A DNA stretch of 64,000 bases. Source: CATOSD01 sp965226695 (GTDB lineage: Bacteria; Chloroflexota; Dehalococcoidia; Lucifugimonadales; CATOSD01). The position numbers and the translations under genes are program-made. Shown one piece after another: positions 45,506 through 54,534 of the stretch. A model generated the notes under the pieces. It was not told the origin of the DNA, ran no database searches, and saw nothing but the letters and a program-made list of their open reading frames with translations. The DNA lies in the NCBI GenBank assembly GCA_965226695.1, contig OZ245405.1:868001-932000 (forward strand), in the 5' to 3' direction. Position 1 is the stretch's first letter. Each line of letters begins with the position of its first letter.

Positions 45506-46333
45506 ATGGGGAGCGCCGCCCGCAAAGCTGCTATCATTGCCGCACACCGCCAGACTGGAGTAGACGATATCGAATCATCCGGCCGAAAGCTCGCCGCGGC
45601 ATGGCTGCGCACGCTGGCGACGGTGCTGTTCGTGGCAGCCGTGCCAGTGTTCCTGATAGCGGGCAGCGTGCGCGTGGTCATCAACGCCCCAGCGCTCTAC
45701 AGCTACGGCTTCGACCGCTACGACATTCCCGCCTACACGGGCATCGAGCGCGAAGACCTGCTCGAAGTCGCCGCGGGCATCAGGGCCTACTTCAACGACG
45801 ACTCCGAGTACCTGATAGTGCCCACGACCGTGCGCGGCGTGGACGTGCCAAGCCTGTACAACGACCGCGAGATACTGCACATGAGGGACGTGAAGGGACT
45901 GGTGCGAGGCGTCTACGCGGTGCACGAGGCTACGGGGCTGTACATGCTGGCGTTCGGCGCGTTCGGCCTCGCCCTCTACCGGCGGCCGTTCCTGGCGCGT
46001 CTGGCGCGGTACGCCGGCTACGGCGGCGGCCTGACGCTCGGCATCGTATTTCTGGCCGGGGTCGGGTCGCTGGCGGGCTTCGACAGGCTGTTCCTGGCCT
46101 TTCACCTCGTCAGCTTCGCCAACGATCTCTGGCAACTCGACCCGCGCCGCGACTACCTGATAGCGATGTTCCCGCAGGCGTTCTTCTTCGACGCCACCAT
46201 GCTCATCGCCATAGCGACGTCAGTGCAGGCGCTCGTGCTGGTGGTCATCGCTGCGGCTCTGCCGAGGTGGTGGCGGCCCCGCGCATCCGGAGCGAAGCAA
46301 GCCTCGGGCCACGAGCGAAGCGCGGGGGCCTAA
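45506..46333 (+). CDS. DUF1461 (TIGR01906-like) integral membrane protein
   Basis: 275 aa if ATG 45506 is used; the start is uncertain because a TGCTATCAT extended -10 lies at 45529-45537, inside this N-terminus. Membrane segments include LATVLFVAAVPVFLIAGSV, then GLTLGIVFLAGVGSLAGF and a C-terminal helix. The extracytoplasmic part has YGFDRYDIPAYTGIEREDLLEVA and LHMRDVKGLVRGVY, recurrent in DUF1461. Function unknown. Confidence 0.8.
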   Translation: MGSAARKAAIIAAHRQTGVDDIESSGRKLAAAWLRTLATVLFVAAVPVFLIAGSVRVVINAPALYSYGFDRYDIPAYTGIEREDLLEVAAGIRAYFNDDSEYLIVPTTVRGVDVPSLYNDREILHMRDVKGLVRGVYAVHEATGLYMLAFGAFGLALYRRPFLARLARYAGYGGGLTLGIVFLAGVGSLAGFDRLFLAFHLVSFANDLWQLDPRRDYLIAMFPQAFFFDATMLIAIATSVQALVLVVIAAALPRWWRPRASGAKQASGHERSAGA

Positions 46334-46764
46334 ACCCGCGCCGTAGGACAATCGCAGCCCTCGGGCGCCTCGCCCGGCGAAAAGGACTCCAATTCAGCCA
46401 GGAGATCTGCCGAAATCACAAGTGCTACATCCAACAGTTCACGAGCACTGTATTCGCGATCCTCGTATCTGATGGCTTCAGACAGTTCATAGTCAGCTAA
46501 GTTCCGAATTGTTGAGGCCTGTGTTAGCAAACGGGCGATTCGCTGTTCCGATTCGTTCCTTTGTCCGCCGTATCGCTCAGCGAGAACTCGATGTCGGCTG
46601 CCGCGCCCCAACGGTGATGAGTCTGGATTCTCTCTGAAGAATCGGCAGCAAGCTTCGTGGTGTAGCCCGTAGTAGAGCCGGCCAATTGCAGTTCGGTACT
46701 CGGCTTCTGTAATCGCGGACTCGGCCAGCCGCCGCCCAAGATAGTAGAAGTCAAGCGACCTCAT
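46330..46764 (-). CDS. HEPN-domain protein (UPF0332-like)
   Basis: 144 aa, mostly helical. The pattern EAEYRTAIGRLYYGLHHEACCRFF followed by STIRNLADYEL matches HEPN proteins of the UPF0332/COG1895 type, whose paired members include RNase toxins. A strict RX4-6H motif is not evident; R-N-x-x-D-Y stands in its place. The start overlaps the upstream gene stop as ATGA, indicating translational coupling. Toxin activity is inference. Confidence 0.75.
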   Translation of the reverse strand: MRSLDFYYLGRRLAESAITEAEYRTAIGRLYYGLHHEACCRFFRENPDSSPLGRGSRHRVLAERYGGQRNESEQRIARLLTQASTIRNLADYELSEAIRYEDREYSARELLDVALVISADLLAELESFSPGEAPEGCDCPTARV

Positions 46765-47105
46765 AGCCTCAAGGGAACCAATTGGAAATACACCATCTTC
46801 GCCGAGTCCGCTCTTTCGGCATCTGTCCAGGAGGCCGCCTGTTTCACCTCGGCGTGTGTAATCGCTTTATGTGACCGTGACCACTCGTGCCGGTCCACGT
46901 CGGCGGTTAAGGTAAGCATCAGTATCGGCGGCACCGGCTCGGAGTAATCGTAGTGCGCGGCCACAGCGGCCGACTCGAGAGCTAGCCCGAGTTCCTTGCA
47001 TCCAATTTCATACAGCATTTCAAGTGCGCGCTTCCTGAACGGCGTGAGCAGTTCCTTCGCCTCGGGAGTGAATTGAAGCTGAACAGTCTTGTCTTTGGCT
47101 GTCAT
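46761..47105 (-). CDS. Uncharacterised small partner of the HEPN protein
   Basis: 114 aa with no family I recognise. It has a helical N-terminal half (FTPEAKELLTPFRKRALEMLYEIGC), a hydrophobic strand VPPILMLTLTADVD, and WTDAERADSAKMVYFQLVPL at the end. The MNT nucleotidyltransferase motif GSxxxGxxxxxSDxD, normal for HEPN partners, is absent. The stop overlaps the HEPN start by 4 bases. It may be an antitoxin or sensor of a different type. Confidence 0.7.
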   Translation of the reverse strand: MTAKDKTVQLQFTPEAKELLTPFRKRALEMLYEIGCKELGLALESAAVAAHYDYSEPVPPILMLTLTADVDRHEWSRSHKAITHAEVKQAASWTDAERADSAKMVYFQLVPLRL

Positions 47106-47633
47106 CGTTAGTTGCCTTTGAGCACTTGGAGGTGTTTAGGCCGTTAGTTTCTTGCATCCGGCTTCCAAGTGTCAAGCCGGCACCCGTACATGTAGCCTGC
47201 CGCTATACGACAGGCATAGTTCAAAATGGCCGTGCCTTGAAATACGAAGAGCGGGCCAAAACCCGCCAAGCTCTATTGATTCCAACGCACATCCGTGCTA
47301 CTTTCGCCCTCGACAAAGGACTGACCCGGCCGGCTCGCGTCGCCGAAGGAGCGGCTTGGACCCCTGGCAGGCTGTCCCGCTTCCGTATGATCCCGGCAAA
47401 TCCAGGTTCCTATCAGTCACACCAGCGTCCCAGTCCGCCACCGCCAACCGTCCATCCCAGCTAGGAACCCGGAGCGGAACGGGACAGATGAAACAAAATG
47501 GGACAGACTTTTCGAGGCCACCCCCGCTCAATGCCGTTTGATTGAGTGATGGGGCCCGTCTATAATCGCCTTGGCGGTTGCCGGCGCCCCCATGCGCCGG
47601 TGAACACCGTAATCGGTCAAGAGGCGATCTCGC
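47106..47633. other. Intergenic region with no confident gene
   Basis: Open frames here have no family features. A TTGACA -35-like hexamer occurs on the minus strand at 47174-47169, but no good -10 follows. Near 47485-47512 the pattern GGGACAGATGAAACAAAATGGGACAG resembles repeated ends of IS481/IS21-type elements and may be a remnant. A TATAAT box at about 47561-47566 could serve comB. Confidence 0.45.
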
Positions 47634-48326
47634 ATGGAAATCAGGATGGGCAGCCTTCTCAGGGACGCACGGGAGGCCCAGGGAACCGTCATCATCATCG
47701 ACGTGTTCAGGGCCTTCACCACCGCGGCGGTCGCGTTCTCCCGCGGCGCCTTGAAGATCGTGCTCGTCGCCGAAGTGGAAGAGGCTCTCGCACTGCGCGT
47801 CCGGGGCGTCGGCGAGCTGTGCATGGGCGAAGTGGACGGCAAGAGGCCGCCCGGATTCGACTTCGGCAACTCGCCCCACGAACTTTCCAAGGCCGATGTG
47901 CGCGGCAAAACGCTCATCCAGTCCACCCGCGCGGGCACCGTGGGCGTTAGCGCCGCGGCCAACGCCGATAGCATATTCGCCGGATCGCTGGTGCTCGCCC
48001 AGGCTACGATCGACGCCGTGCGCCGTGACGCCCCCGAACTGGTGACCATCGTCGCCATGGGTGCGGAGGGACGCGAGCGCACCGACGAGGACGAGCAGTG
48101 CGCGCTCTACATGCGCAACCTGTTCCTGGGGCGCACGCCCGACCACTCCGCGGTGCGCAGCCTGGTCATGGCAGGTGAGGAGGCGCAGAAGTACGGCGAC
48201 CCCGAGCGGCCCCACTTCGACCCCCAAGACCGCGAAATGGCGTTGCGCATCGACTCGGCGCCATTCGCCATCAGGGTGTCGCGGGAGCACGGCCTGCTCG
48301 TCGCGCGGAAGCACCCGGCCGGCTAG
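47634..48326 (+). CDS. comB: 2-phosphosulfolactate phosphatase family protein
   Basis: 230 aa with GAGG upstream. ComB family signatures: GTVIIIDVFRAFTTAAVAFSRGA, then GFDFGNSPHEL and LIQSTRAGTVGVSAA, and acidic metal ligands in ERTDEDEQCA. ComB removes phosphate from 2-phosphosulfolactate in coenzyme M synthesis; in bacteria the family is widespread without coenzyme M, so the true substrate here is unknown. Confidence 0.9.
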   Translation: MEIRMGSLLRDAREAQGTVIIIDVFRAFTTAAVAFSRGALKIVLVAEVEEALALRVRGVGELCMGEVDGKRPPGFDFGNSPHELSKADVRGKTLIQSTRAGTVGVSAAANADSIFAGSLVLAQATIDAVRRDAPELVTIVAMGAEGRERTDEDEQCALYMRNLFLGRTPDHSAVRSLVMAGEEAQKYGDPERPHFDPQDREMALRIDSAPFAIRVSREHGLLVARKHPAG

Positions 48327-48460
48327 GCCCACGCCGAAACGCAGGCGCGATCCGCGGACCGCCCGAGCTGGCCCGCCCACACAAGTGGGCATCCCCCAAA
48401 CTCCAATGGACCCCCTGGTGGGGTGTTCCCCAGAATACAACCAGAAAGAGGACAGATCGC

Positions 48461-49393
48461 TTGAAATACAGAAGACTTGGAAACTCCGGGCTGAAGGTAT
48501 CTGAGATAGGGCTTGGCGCCAACAACTTCGGGCGGCGCGTGGACCCGGACGGCACGGCGGCGGTAATCGACCGCGCGCTGGAGGTGGGCATCAACCTCAT
48601 CGACACCGCCAACACCTACGGCGGCGACAGGCGCTCCGAGGAGTATATAGGGCTCGCGCTGAAGGGACGGCGCGAGGACGCCCTTATCGCCACCAAGGCC
48701 GCCATGAGCATGGGAGACGGCCCCAACGACAAGGGAGCGTCCCGCCTCCACCTCATGTCCGAGCTCGAAAAGAGCCTCCGCTGCCTGCGGACCGACTACG
48801 TGGACCTGTACCAGGTCCACTTCCCCGACGAGGACACGCCCATCGAGGAGACGATGCAGGCGCTGGACGACATGGTGCGGCAGGGCAAGGTCCGCTACGT
48901 CGGATGCTCGAACTTCATGGCCTGGCAGGTCTGCGAGGCCATTTGGACGTCCAGGACCTACGGCCTCGCGCCGTTCGTCAGCGTGCAGCCCCACTACAGC
49001 ATAATGGAGCGCACCATCGAGGCCGAGCTGGTGCCCTTCTGCAGGGAGTACGACGTCGGCATACTGCCCTACTTCCCACTCGCCAGCGGCTTCCTCACCG
49101 GCAAGTACAGGCGCGGGCAAGGTGCCCCGGAGGGCACCCGACTGGCCGAGGGCGACAGGGGCATGTTCAGCGACAAGAACTTCGACCTGCTCGAGAGCCT
49201 GGAGGCGTTCGCGTCCGACAGGGGCCACGGGGTGTTGGAGATCGCCTTCGCATGGCTGCTCGCCAACCCCAACGTCAGCTCGGTCATAGCGGGCGCGACT
49301 CGAACGGACCAGGTGGAAAGCAACGCGAACGCCTCGGACTGGGCGATGACTCCGGAGGAGAAGGCGGAGGTGGACGCGCTGTTGGACGCCTAG
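48461..49393 (+). CDS. Aldo/keto reductase
   Basis: 310 aa from a TTG at 48461, preceded by GAGGA. The NADPH-dependent TIM barrel has the catalytic set Asp-Tyr-Lys-His: DTANTYGG, IATKAA and YQVHFPDE, with the cofactor segment SSVIAGATRTDQVESN. It resembles the YghZ/L-glyceraldehyde reductase branch. Substrate uncertain. It converges with the CDF gene and leaves one base between them. Confidence 0.93.
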   Translation: MKYRRLGNSGLKVSEIGLGANNFGRRVDPDGTAAVIDRALEVGINLIDTANTYGGDRRSEEYIGLALKGRREDALIATKAAMSMGDGPNDKGASRLHLMSELEKSLRCLRTDYVDLYQVHFPDEDTPIEETMQALDDMVRQGKVRYVGCSNFMAWQVCEAIWTSRTYGLAPFVSVQPHYSIMERTIEAELVPFCREYDVGILPYFPLASGFLTGKYRRGQGAPEGTRLAEGDRGMFSDKNFDLLESLEAFASDRGHGVLEIAFAWLLANPNVSSVIAGATRTDQVESNANASDWAMTPEEKAEVDALLDA

Positions 49394-49394
49394 C

Positions 49395-50054
49395 TCAGGC
49401 CGCGCAGCACGCGGCCCGGCACTGGCGCAGACCGAACAGGCACGCGCGGCACCAGCACAGCGAGCCGGCTTCTTCGTGCTCCTCGCCGCGCACGCCCTCC
49501 AGTCCCTCGCGCAACAGCCACGGCACCAGCAGCAGCGCCGTAACCGCGTCGAGCCACCACCAGCCCAGCAGGGCGTTGGCGACCAGCCCGGCGAGCAGCG
49601 TCAGCGACAGGTAGGAGCACGCGATGGTCTCCTTGGCCTCGATGGCGATGGAGTGGAGGCCGCCCGACGCGGCGACGCGCAACTTCCAAAGAGCGATGAC
49701 GGGCATGACCAAGACGGACGCCGCGGCGACCGCGATTCCAAGCATCGACTCGTCGGCGCCGGTCCGCTGCGACAGCGTGTAGACGGACTGCGCGACTATT
49801 CCGATCGACAGCACGATGAACGTCCAGCCTATCAGCCGCACCACCCGGCCCTCGATGCGCTCGCCGCGCTCCTCGTCGTTCACGCTGAGCCGCCAAAGCA
49901 CCAAGGCGGCAGCGCCGACCTCGAGGTAGCTGTCCAGCCCGAACCCGGCCAGCGCCACGCTGCGCGCCATCGCCGCCGACCAGAGCGCAAGGACGCCCTC
50001 AAAGACGTTGTACACCAGCGTAAACCACAGCAGGGCCTTTGCGGTTCGCATCAT
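49395..50054 (-). CDS. Cation diffusion facilitator-like transporter with cysteine-rich tail
   Basis: 219 aa with about five membrane segments. FGLDSYLEVGAAALVLW and WWWLDAVTALLLVPWLL hold the paired acidic residues of the CDF metal site, although the usual HxxxD histidines are not evident. The cytoplasmic dimerisation domain is missing; instead the protein ends with a cysteine cluster (CWCRACLFGLRQCRAACC), which may bind soft metals. Confidence 0.82.
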   Translation of the reverse strand: MMRTAKALLWFTLVYNVFEGVLALWSAAMARSVALAGFGLDSYLEVGAAALVLWRLSVNDEERGERIEGRVVRLIGWTFIVLSIGIVAQSVYTLSQRTGADESMLGIAVAAASVLVMPVIALWKLRVAASGGLHSIAIEAKETIACSYLSLTLLAGLVANALLGWWWLDAVTALLLVPWLLREGLEGVRGEEHEEAGSLCWCRACLFGLRQCRAACCAA

Positions 50055-50233
50055 GCGGGCATCTCCGGCGCTTACAGAATCAGGCGCAAGTTCACCACAG
50101 GGGCCGCGCCCCCAATTGGCTTTCCCGCGAAAACGGGAACCCGCTCCATTGCTCGCCGCGAGGCAATGGCAATTCAGCGGCGCGCAGTTGTGCGGCCATG
50201 TTCGCTATACGTCGCGCGATTGGCTAACGGCAC

Positions 50234-50629
50234 CTACCGTTCGCGGGCCCCTCTCTTCTTGAATGCGGCAATCGCCGGCGCCAAGTGCCTCGTCGCATTT
50301 CGGAGGTCGACCGCCACCGCCGTATAGTCGTCCGAGTCAGGGCCGTCGAATCGCCAGTAGGCTACCAGGTCGTCGTTTTCGACGACCAGATCGGCCTTTT
50401 CGGGCATCGTCCCGAAAGTGAGAGTATCGGTCTCAACGCAGTAAGCCTCGTTCTGCTCCAAGGGGAAATCGCCACTAATGCCGATAACCTCCAGGGCAAT
50501 AGGTTCATACTTGCCTTCCGCTATGTCTATGATGACGAACGGCTCATCTTCCAGATCCGTCGCTTCGTCACGCTTCTTGCCCGAACTCAGGCCAACCGCG
50601 TCAATTTCCGCGTCATAATCCTGTCGCAA
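50234..50629 (-). CDS. DUF2283-like antitoxin candidate
   Basis: 131 aa from a TTG at 50629; the pattern RQDYDAEIDAVGLSSGKK...FVIIDIAEGKYEPIALEVIGIS follows DUF2283 (YDPEADALYI...GIEI). The C-terminal half is an extra domain not typical of the roughly 65-aa family. It overlaps the 3' end of the DUF4258-like gene by 17 bases, the usual order toxin then DUF2283 partner. Function in the pair is inferred. Confidence 0.65.
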   Translation of the reverse strand: MRQDYDAEIDAVGLSSGKKRDEATDLEDEPFVIIDIAEGKYEPIALEVIGISGDFPLEQNEAYCVETDTLTFGTMPEKADLVVENDDLVAYWRFDGPDSDDYTAVAVDLRNATRHLAPAIAAFKKRGARER

Positions 50630-51008
50630 AAAACAAATCGCGAACCTCAATATCTCGAAAACGTGCCCTCTCAAAGTACGTTGTTTCACCCAATTGCCAT
50701 GATTGAGTTGCCTTATCGTCCAAATGTGCAGTTGCTATCTTTTCACCGTCTATAGATAGAGCAACTCGCATAAGCTTGTGTGCTTGATTGTACATGACTC
50801 GACCCCAATACATCCTGCTATCTCTATTTCTTCTATCCCGTGATATGACGCTCACTAACGGATTTTCTAGCACATATTTGATACGAGATGGAGTTAGCTC
50901 TGGCCTCTCTCTTGCTCTACTCTTTAAGTGCGTTGTGGCCTGCTTCATTTCACCACCTACCTCTATTTCATCCGGAAAGCCCTGTTCATAGTTCACTCCA
51001 CTATTCAT
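50613..51008 (-). CDS. DUF4258-like toxin candidate
   Basis: 131 aa from ATG 51008 (GGAGG 7 bases upstream); an internal ATG at 50948 would give 111 aa. The segment KSRARERPELTPSRIKYVLENP and later YWGRVMYNQAHKLMRVALSIDG has the helix-then-beta pattern of DUF4258/BrnT-like RNase-fold proteins. The downstream DUF2283-like gene overlaps its end. Low GC relative to the region suggests acquisition. Confidence 0.62.
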   Translation of the reverse strand: MNSGVNYEQGFPDEIEVGGEMKQATTHLKSRARERPELTPSRIKYVLENPLVSVISRDRRNRDSRMYWGRVMYNQAHKLMRVALSIDGEKIATAHLDDKATQSWQLGETTYFERARFRDIEVRDLFFATGL

Positions 51009-51449
51009 TCCTCTACCTCCAAAGTCTTAATTCTGGTGACAGCCCTTTCAAAACAATTATTGGCGCTCACTAGCAACCCCCAACCTGCGAAAACACGCGC
51101 CATACCCTGATAATTTCTCCTTTCTCATCGATCACAGTCCTCCTTTCCAAATTAGAAAACTCGCTCGTTCCACCCGCCGGAACTCAGTCGGTCAGACCTC
51201 CATCTCGCATGCACTTGCCTCACACATAAAATATACACCGCTTGCCCGAGTCCAAAGCCGCCAATTTCCGGACCGGATTCAAAGGCCACAGACAGTGTGC
51301 CGGGTCCGCCTCAGACACACACGCATTCGCTCTGTAGGGCCCCACCCTCACTCATGCTATAATTGCCCCCGGCGCGAGCGGGCGCCCGGCTCCCGCTCGC
51401 CGTAAGACCCACGCCGAACCAGGCAATCCGTGCTGCTGGAGGTGCGCCC
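51009..51449. other. AT-rich spacer and promoter region
   Basis: No gene recognised. Base composition is AT-rich near the TA-like pair and rises in GC towards the amidohydrolase. TGCTATAAT with a perfect -10 at 51358-51363 lies about 87 bases before that gene and matches the 11112 promoter almost exactly. Confidence 0.5.
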
Positions 51450-52679
51450 TTGAAGCTGCTCTTGAAGGCGGACAGGCTGATTGACGGGACGGGCGCGCCA
51501 CCCATCGAAAACGGCGCCGTGCTCGTCGATGGCGGCCGCATCGCCCAGGTCGGCGCGCTCGACGAGTTGCGCCTGAACCCGGATGAGCCGATCAACGAGA
51601 TCGAGGTACGGGGAGGCTCCATCCTGCCCGGTTTCGTCGAGGCGCACACCCACATACACTGCAGCGCCGAGGCCGACGCCTACCGCCACGTCACCACCGA
51701 AAGCGACGCCACGCTCATCATGCGCGGGGTGCAGGCGGTGCGCGCCGCGCTCAGCTCTGGCGTGACCACCATGCGAGACCTGGGCAGCAAGAACCAGGTC
51801 ATCTTTCCCATTCGAGAGGCAATCGAGAGCGGCGTCATTCCCGGCCCCCGCCTGCTCGCTGCAGGAACGCCCATCACCACCACCGCGGGACACTGCAACA
51901 TGTTCGGCACCGAGGCCGATACCGCCGAAGAGGTAGTGAAGGCGGTCAGGCAGCAGTTCAAGCTGGGCGCCGACTGCATCAAGATAATGTCCACCGGCGG
52001 CGGCTTCACCCCAGGAACCAACACGCGGGCGCCCCAGTATCCGGCGGAGACGCTGCGCGCCGCGGTCGAGGACGCGGAGCGTCTCGGACTCCGGGTCGCG
52101 GCCCACTGCCACGCCGCGGCGGGAGTGCGCTACTGCGTCGAAGCCGGCATCCACAACCTCATCCACTGCACCTGGCTCGCCGAGGACCCCGACGACGTCT
52201 ATGACTACGACCCGGACGTCGCGGACGTGATGGCCGAGAAGGGCATCTACGTCGATCCGACGCTCGCCCTCAGCCGGCTCAACCAGATGCGCGGGCGCGA
52301 GCGGCCCGCGGGCCGCGCTTTCGGCGACCCGAGGCGGCGGTTCGAGATCCTGCGGGACATGTGGGATCGCGGAGTGAAGTTCGTAACCGGGATGGACGCG
52401 GGCATGACAAACGCCCGATTCGACGACTTCGCCTACATTCCCGAGGTGATGGTGGACAACATGGGAATTTCGCCGATGGAGGCGATCGTGTGCGCCACCC
52501 AGACCTCCGCTGACTGCCTGGGCATACTGGACGAGACGGGAACCCTCGAGCCTGGCAAGGCGGCGGACGTGGTGGCGGTGGTCGGGGACCCGCTGGCCGA
52601 CGTGCGCGCGCTCCACGACGTGAACACAATCGTCAGCCGCGGGCGTGTCGTAAAGCGCGCCGGCGAACTGCTCATCTAA
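51450..52679 (+). CDS. Amidohydrolase (imidazolonepropionase/prolidase-like)
   Basis: 409 aa from a TTG at 51450 with GGAGG 7 bases upstream. Metal ligands are in GFVEAHTHIHC, then KIMSTGGGFTP with the carboxylated-Lys position, AAHCHAAAGVRYCVEAG, LIHCTWL and TGMDAGM. The pattern is that of metal-dependent amidohydrolases acting on Xaa-Pro or related amides. The C-terminus ends LEPGKAADVVAVVGDPL, typical of the composite beta domain. Confidence 0.93.
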   Translation: MKLLLKADRLIDGTGAPPIENGAVLVDGGRIAQVGALDELRLNPDEPINEIEVRGGSILPGFVEAHTHIHCSAEADAYRHVTTESDATLIMRGVQAVRAALSSGVTTMRDLGSKNQVIFPIREAIESGVIPGPRLLAAGTPITTTAGHCNMFGTEADTAEEVVKAVRQQFKLGADCIKIMSTGGGFTPGTNTRAPQYPAETLRAAVEDAERLGLRVAAHCHAAAGVRYCVEAGIHNLIHCTWLAEDPDDVYDYDPDVADVMAEKGIYVDPTLALSRLNQMRGRERPAGRAFGDPRRRFEILRDMWDRGVKFVTGMDAGMTNARFDDFAYIPEVMVDNMGISPMEAIVCATQTSADCLGILDETGTLEPGKAADVVAVVGDPLADVRALHDVNTIVSRGRVVKRAGELLI

Positions 52680-52753
52680 CCGCCAATTGTCATTCTAGCC
52701 GCCAACTGTCATTCCGAGCTTGTCGAGGAATCTAAGTGGCACGGAGAAAGCCC

Positions 52754-53560
52754 ATGGACTACCAATTCATCCTGCTGGAAAAGAGCGACCGCGTCGCCAC
52801 CATTACGCTGAACAGGCCTGAGAAGCGCAACGCGCTCAGCGCGGACCTGCTGCGTGAGTTCAATCACGCCCTGGACGACGTCCAGGAAGACCATGACGTG
52901 AACGCGGTTATCATCACCGGCGCGGGGCGCTCGTTCTCCGCCGGTTTCGACATCTCGCCCGGGCAGACATACGAGGAGAAGCCCAGTACCGCCAACTGGG
53001 ACGCGACGCATCTGCCGCCGCGCGCCATCATGAAACTGTGGAATCTAAGGCAGCCCACCATCAGCGCGGTGCACGGCCACGCGGTGGCCGCCGGGAACGT
53101 GCTGGCAATGACCGCCGACATCGTGATCGCCTCCGAGGAGGCGGTTTTCGGCGAGCCGGAAATCCGCCACGTGGCGCACTCCCCGGCCATCATGCTGCCC
53201 TACATGGTGCCGTTCCGCCACCTGCACTGGCTCTACTATACGGGCGACATGATCGACGCCCGCACCGCCGAAAAATGGAACATGGTCAACAAGGTCGTGC
53301 CGGCGGACAAGCTGATGGAAGAGGCCCGCAGCGTCGCCGAGCGCATCGCCCGCGTGCCCCCGTTCGGCACGCAGATGATGAAGCGCAGCATCAAGGCCGC
53401 GTACGAGAAGATGGGCTTCACCGAGGCGTTCGAGCACCACCTGATGCTGCGGATGATCGAGAGCATGACGCCAGACGCCGACAAGCAGGCGCTGGACGAC
53501 ATCCGACAGCAACAGGGGCTGCAATCGTTCCTACAGGCCCGCGACGGCCCGTTCAGGTAG
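52754..53560 (+). CDS. Enoyl-CoA hydratase/isomerase family protein
   Basis: 268 aa from ATG 52754. Crotonase fold signatures: LNRPEKRNALSADLL, the oxyanion-hole segment GAGRSFSAGFDIS, and the second one in VHGHAVAAGNVLAMTADIVIASEEAVFGEPE. One glutamate (FGEPE) corresponds to a catalytic Glu of hydratases; the other position (AAGNVLAMT) lacks the usual Glu, so the exact reaction is uncertain. Confidence 0.92.
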   Translation: MDYQFILLEKSDRVATITLNRPEKRNALSADLLREFNHALDDVQEDHDVNAVIITGAGRSFSAGFDISPGQTYEEKPSTANWDATHLPPRAIMKLWNLRQPTISAVHGHAVAAGNVLAMTADIVIASEEAVFGEPEIRHVAHSPAIMLPYMVPFRHLHWLYYTGDMIDARTAEKWNMVNKVVPADKLMEEARSVAERIARVPPFGTQMMKRSIKAAYEKMGFTEAFEHHLMLRMIESMTPDADKQALDDIRQQQGLQSFLQARDGPFR

Positions 53561-53608
53561 CTCGCTGGGGTAGGGTGCGCCGCCGAGAACGAGGGTAACC
53601 CCCAAGCG

Positions 53609-53632
53609 AAGGGGCGGTTCGCGACCCGCCTG
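53609..53632. repeat. Degenerate Family B palindrome
   Basis: GGGGCGGTTCGCGACCCGCC is a shortened, altered form of the Family B hairpin, lying between two convergent genes. Confidence 0.5.
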
Positions 53633-53673
53633 CTCTACTCTGCAAGGCGTGAAGGCGGATACAGGCGCCGCCC

Positions 53674-54525
53674 TCACACCACCGGCGGCAGTTCCCGCCC
53701 GGCTGTGAATTCGAGGATTGCGCTCGACACGGCGTCGGGGCGTTCCATGTACATGTTGTGGCCCGTGTCGTTCACCGCGAGAACGTGGAAGTCTGGAATC
53801 TCGGCCTTCAGTTCGTCGAGTATCGGGTAGTCCTTCTTGCGCTCGACGCTGACTATGTACAGCATCGGCATGCCCATTTCACGGAACGCCGGGCGCAGAT
53901 CGACGTAGTCGCCGTCACGCTCTTCCCAGGCCATCGAGACTTGCGCCCACTTCATGTCTATCGAGCCGTCGGGTAGCTCCATCGTCTCGAACTCCACCAC
54001 GTCGCGAATGACGTCGGCGCGCCAACGGCCGGCGGCGCGATGCCGCGTCAGGAAGTCGAGCATCTGGGGGCGGCTGGGCCACGTGCGGCGCGGCCGGGGC
54101 GGCGAGTCGACACGGGAGACGCGGCGCTGGAATGCCTCGTCGACGACTATCATCGGCTCCAGCAGCACCAGCCGGCTGAACAGGCCCGGGGACCGGTGGG
54201 CAACCAGCGTCGTCACCACGCCCCCGGTGGAGTGCGCCACCACAACGGCGTCGCGCAGCCCAATGGCGTCGCAGAAGCCGCTCAGGTCCGAAATTCTGTC
54301 GCTGAAGCGGTAGCCCGAATCAGTCCAGGTGCTGTCGCCGCTGCCGCGGCAGTCCACGGCCAGCACGCGAAAGCGGTGTCGCAGGTCGCGCGCCACGGCG
54401 TCCCAGCTACGGCTGGTGCGCATGTCGCCGTGCACGAATAGCAGCGGTGGGCCGTCGCCTCCCCAGTCCGCGTAGTGCAGCCTTATGCCGTCAATGTCGA
54501 CGTAGTGACTTGCCGGCCCGCGCAT
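53674..54525 (-). CDS. Alpha/beta hydrolase
   Basis: 283 aa. The oxyanion strand is LLFVHGDMRTSRSW, the nucleophile elbow VVVAHSTGGVVTT (Ser about residue 107), and the catalytic histidine lies in VNDTGHNMYMERPD. It starts 10 bases after the DapA-like gene, as the last of four genes beginning with the MoaD-like gene. Probable esterase or C-C hydrolase; substrate unknown. Confidence 0.92.
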   Translation of the reverse strand: MRGPASHYVDIDGIRLHYADWGGDGPPLLFVHGDMRTSRSWDAVARDLRHRFRVLAVDCRGSGDSTWTDSGYRFSDRISDLSGFCDAIGLRDAVVVAHSTGGVVTTLVAHRSPGLFSRLVLLEPMIVVDEAFQRRVSRVDSPPRPRRTWPSRPQMLDFLTRHRAAGRWRADVIRDVVEFETMELPDGSIDMKWAQVSMAWEERDGDYVDLRPAFREMGMPMLYIVSVERKKDYPILDELKAEIPDFHVLAVNDTGHNMYMERPDAVSSAILEFTAGRELPPVV

Positions 54526-54534
54526 CGTGTCCGG

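Noticed and set aside
47485..47512. Possible IS481/IS21-type end
   Set aside because: Only repeated GGGACAG and AT-rich ends are seen; no transposase or matched inverted repeat.
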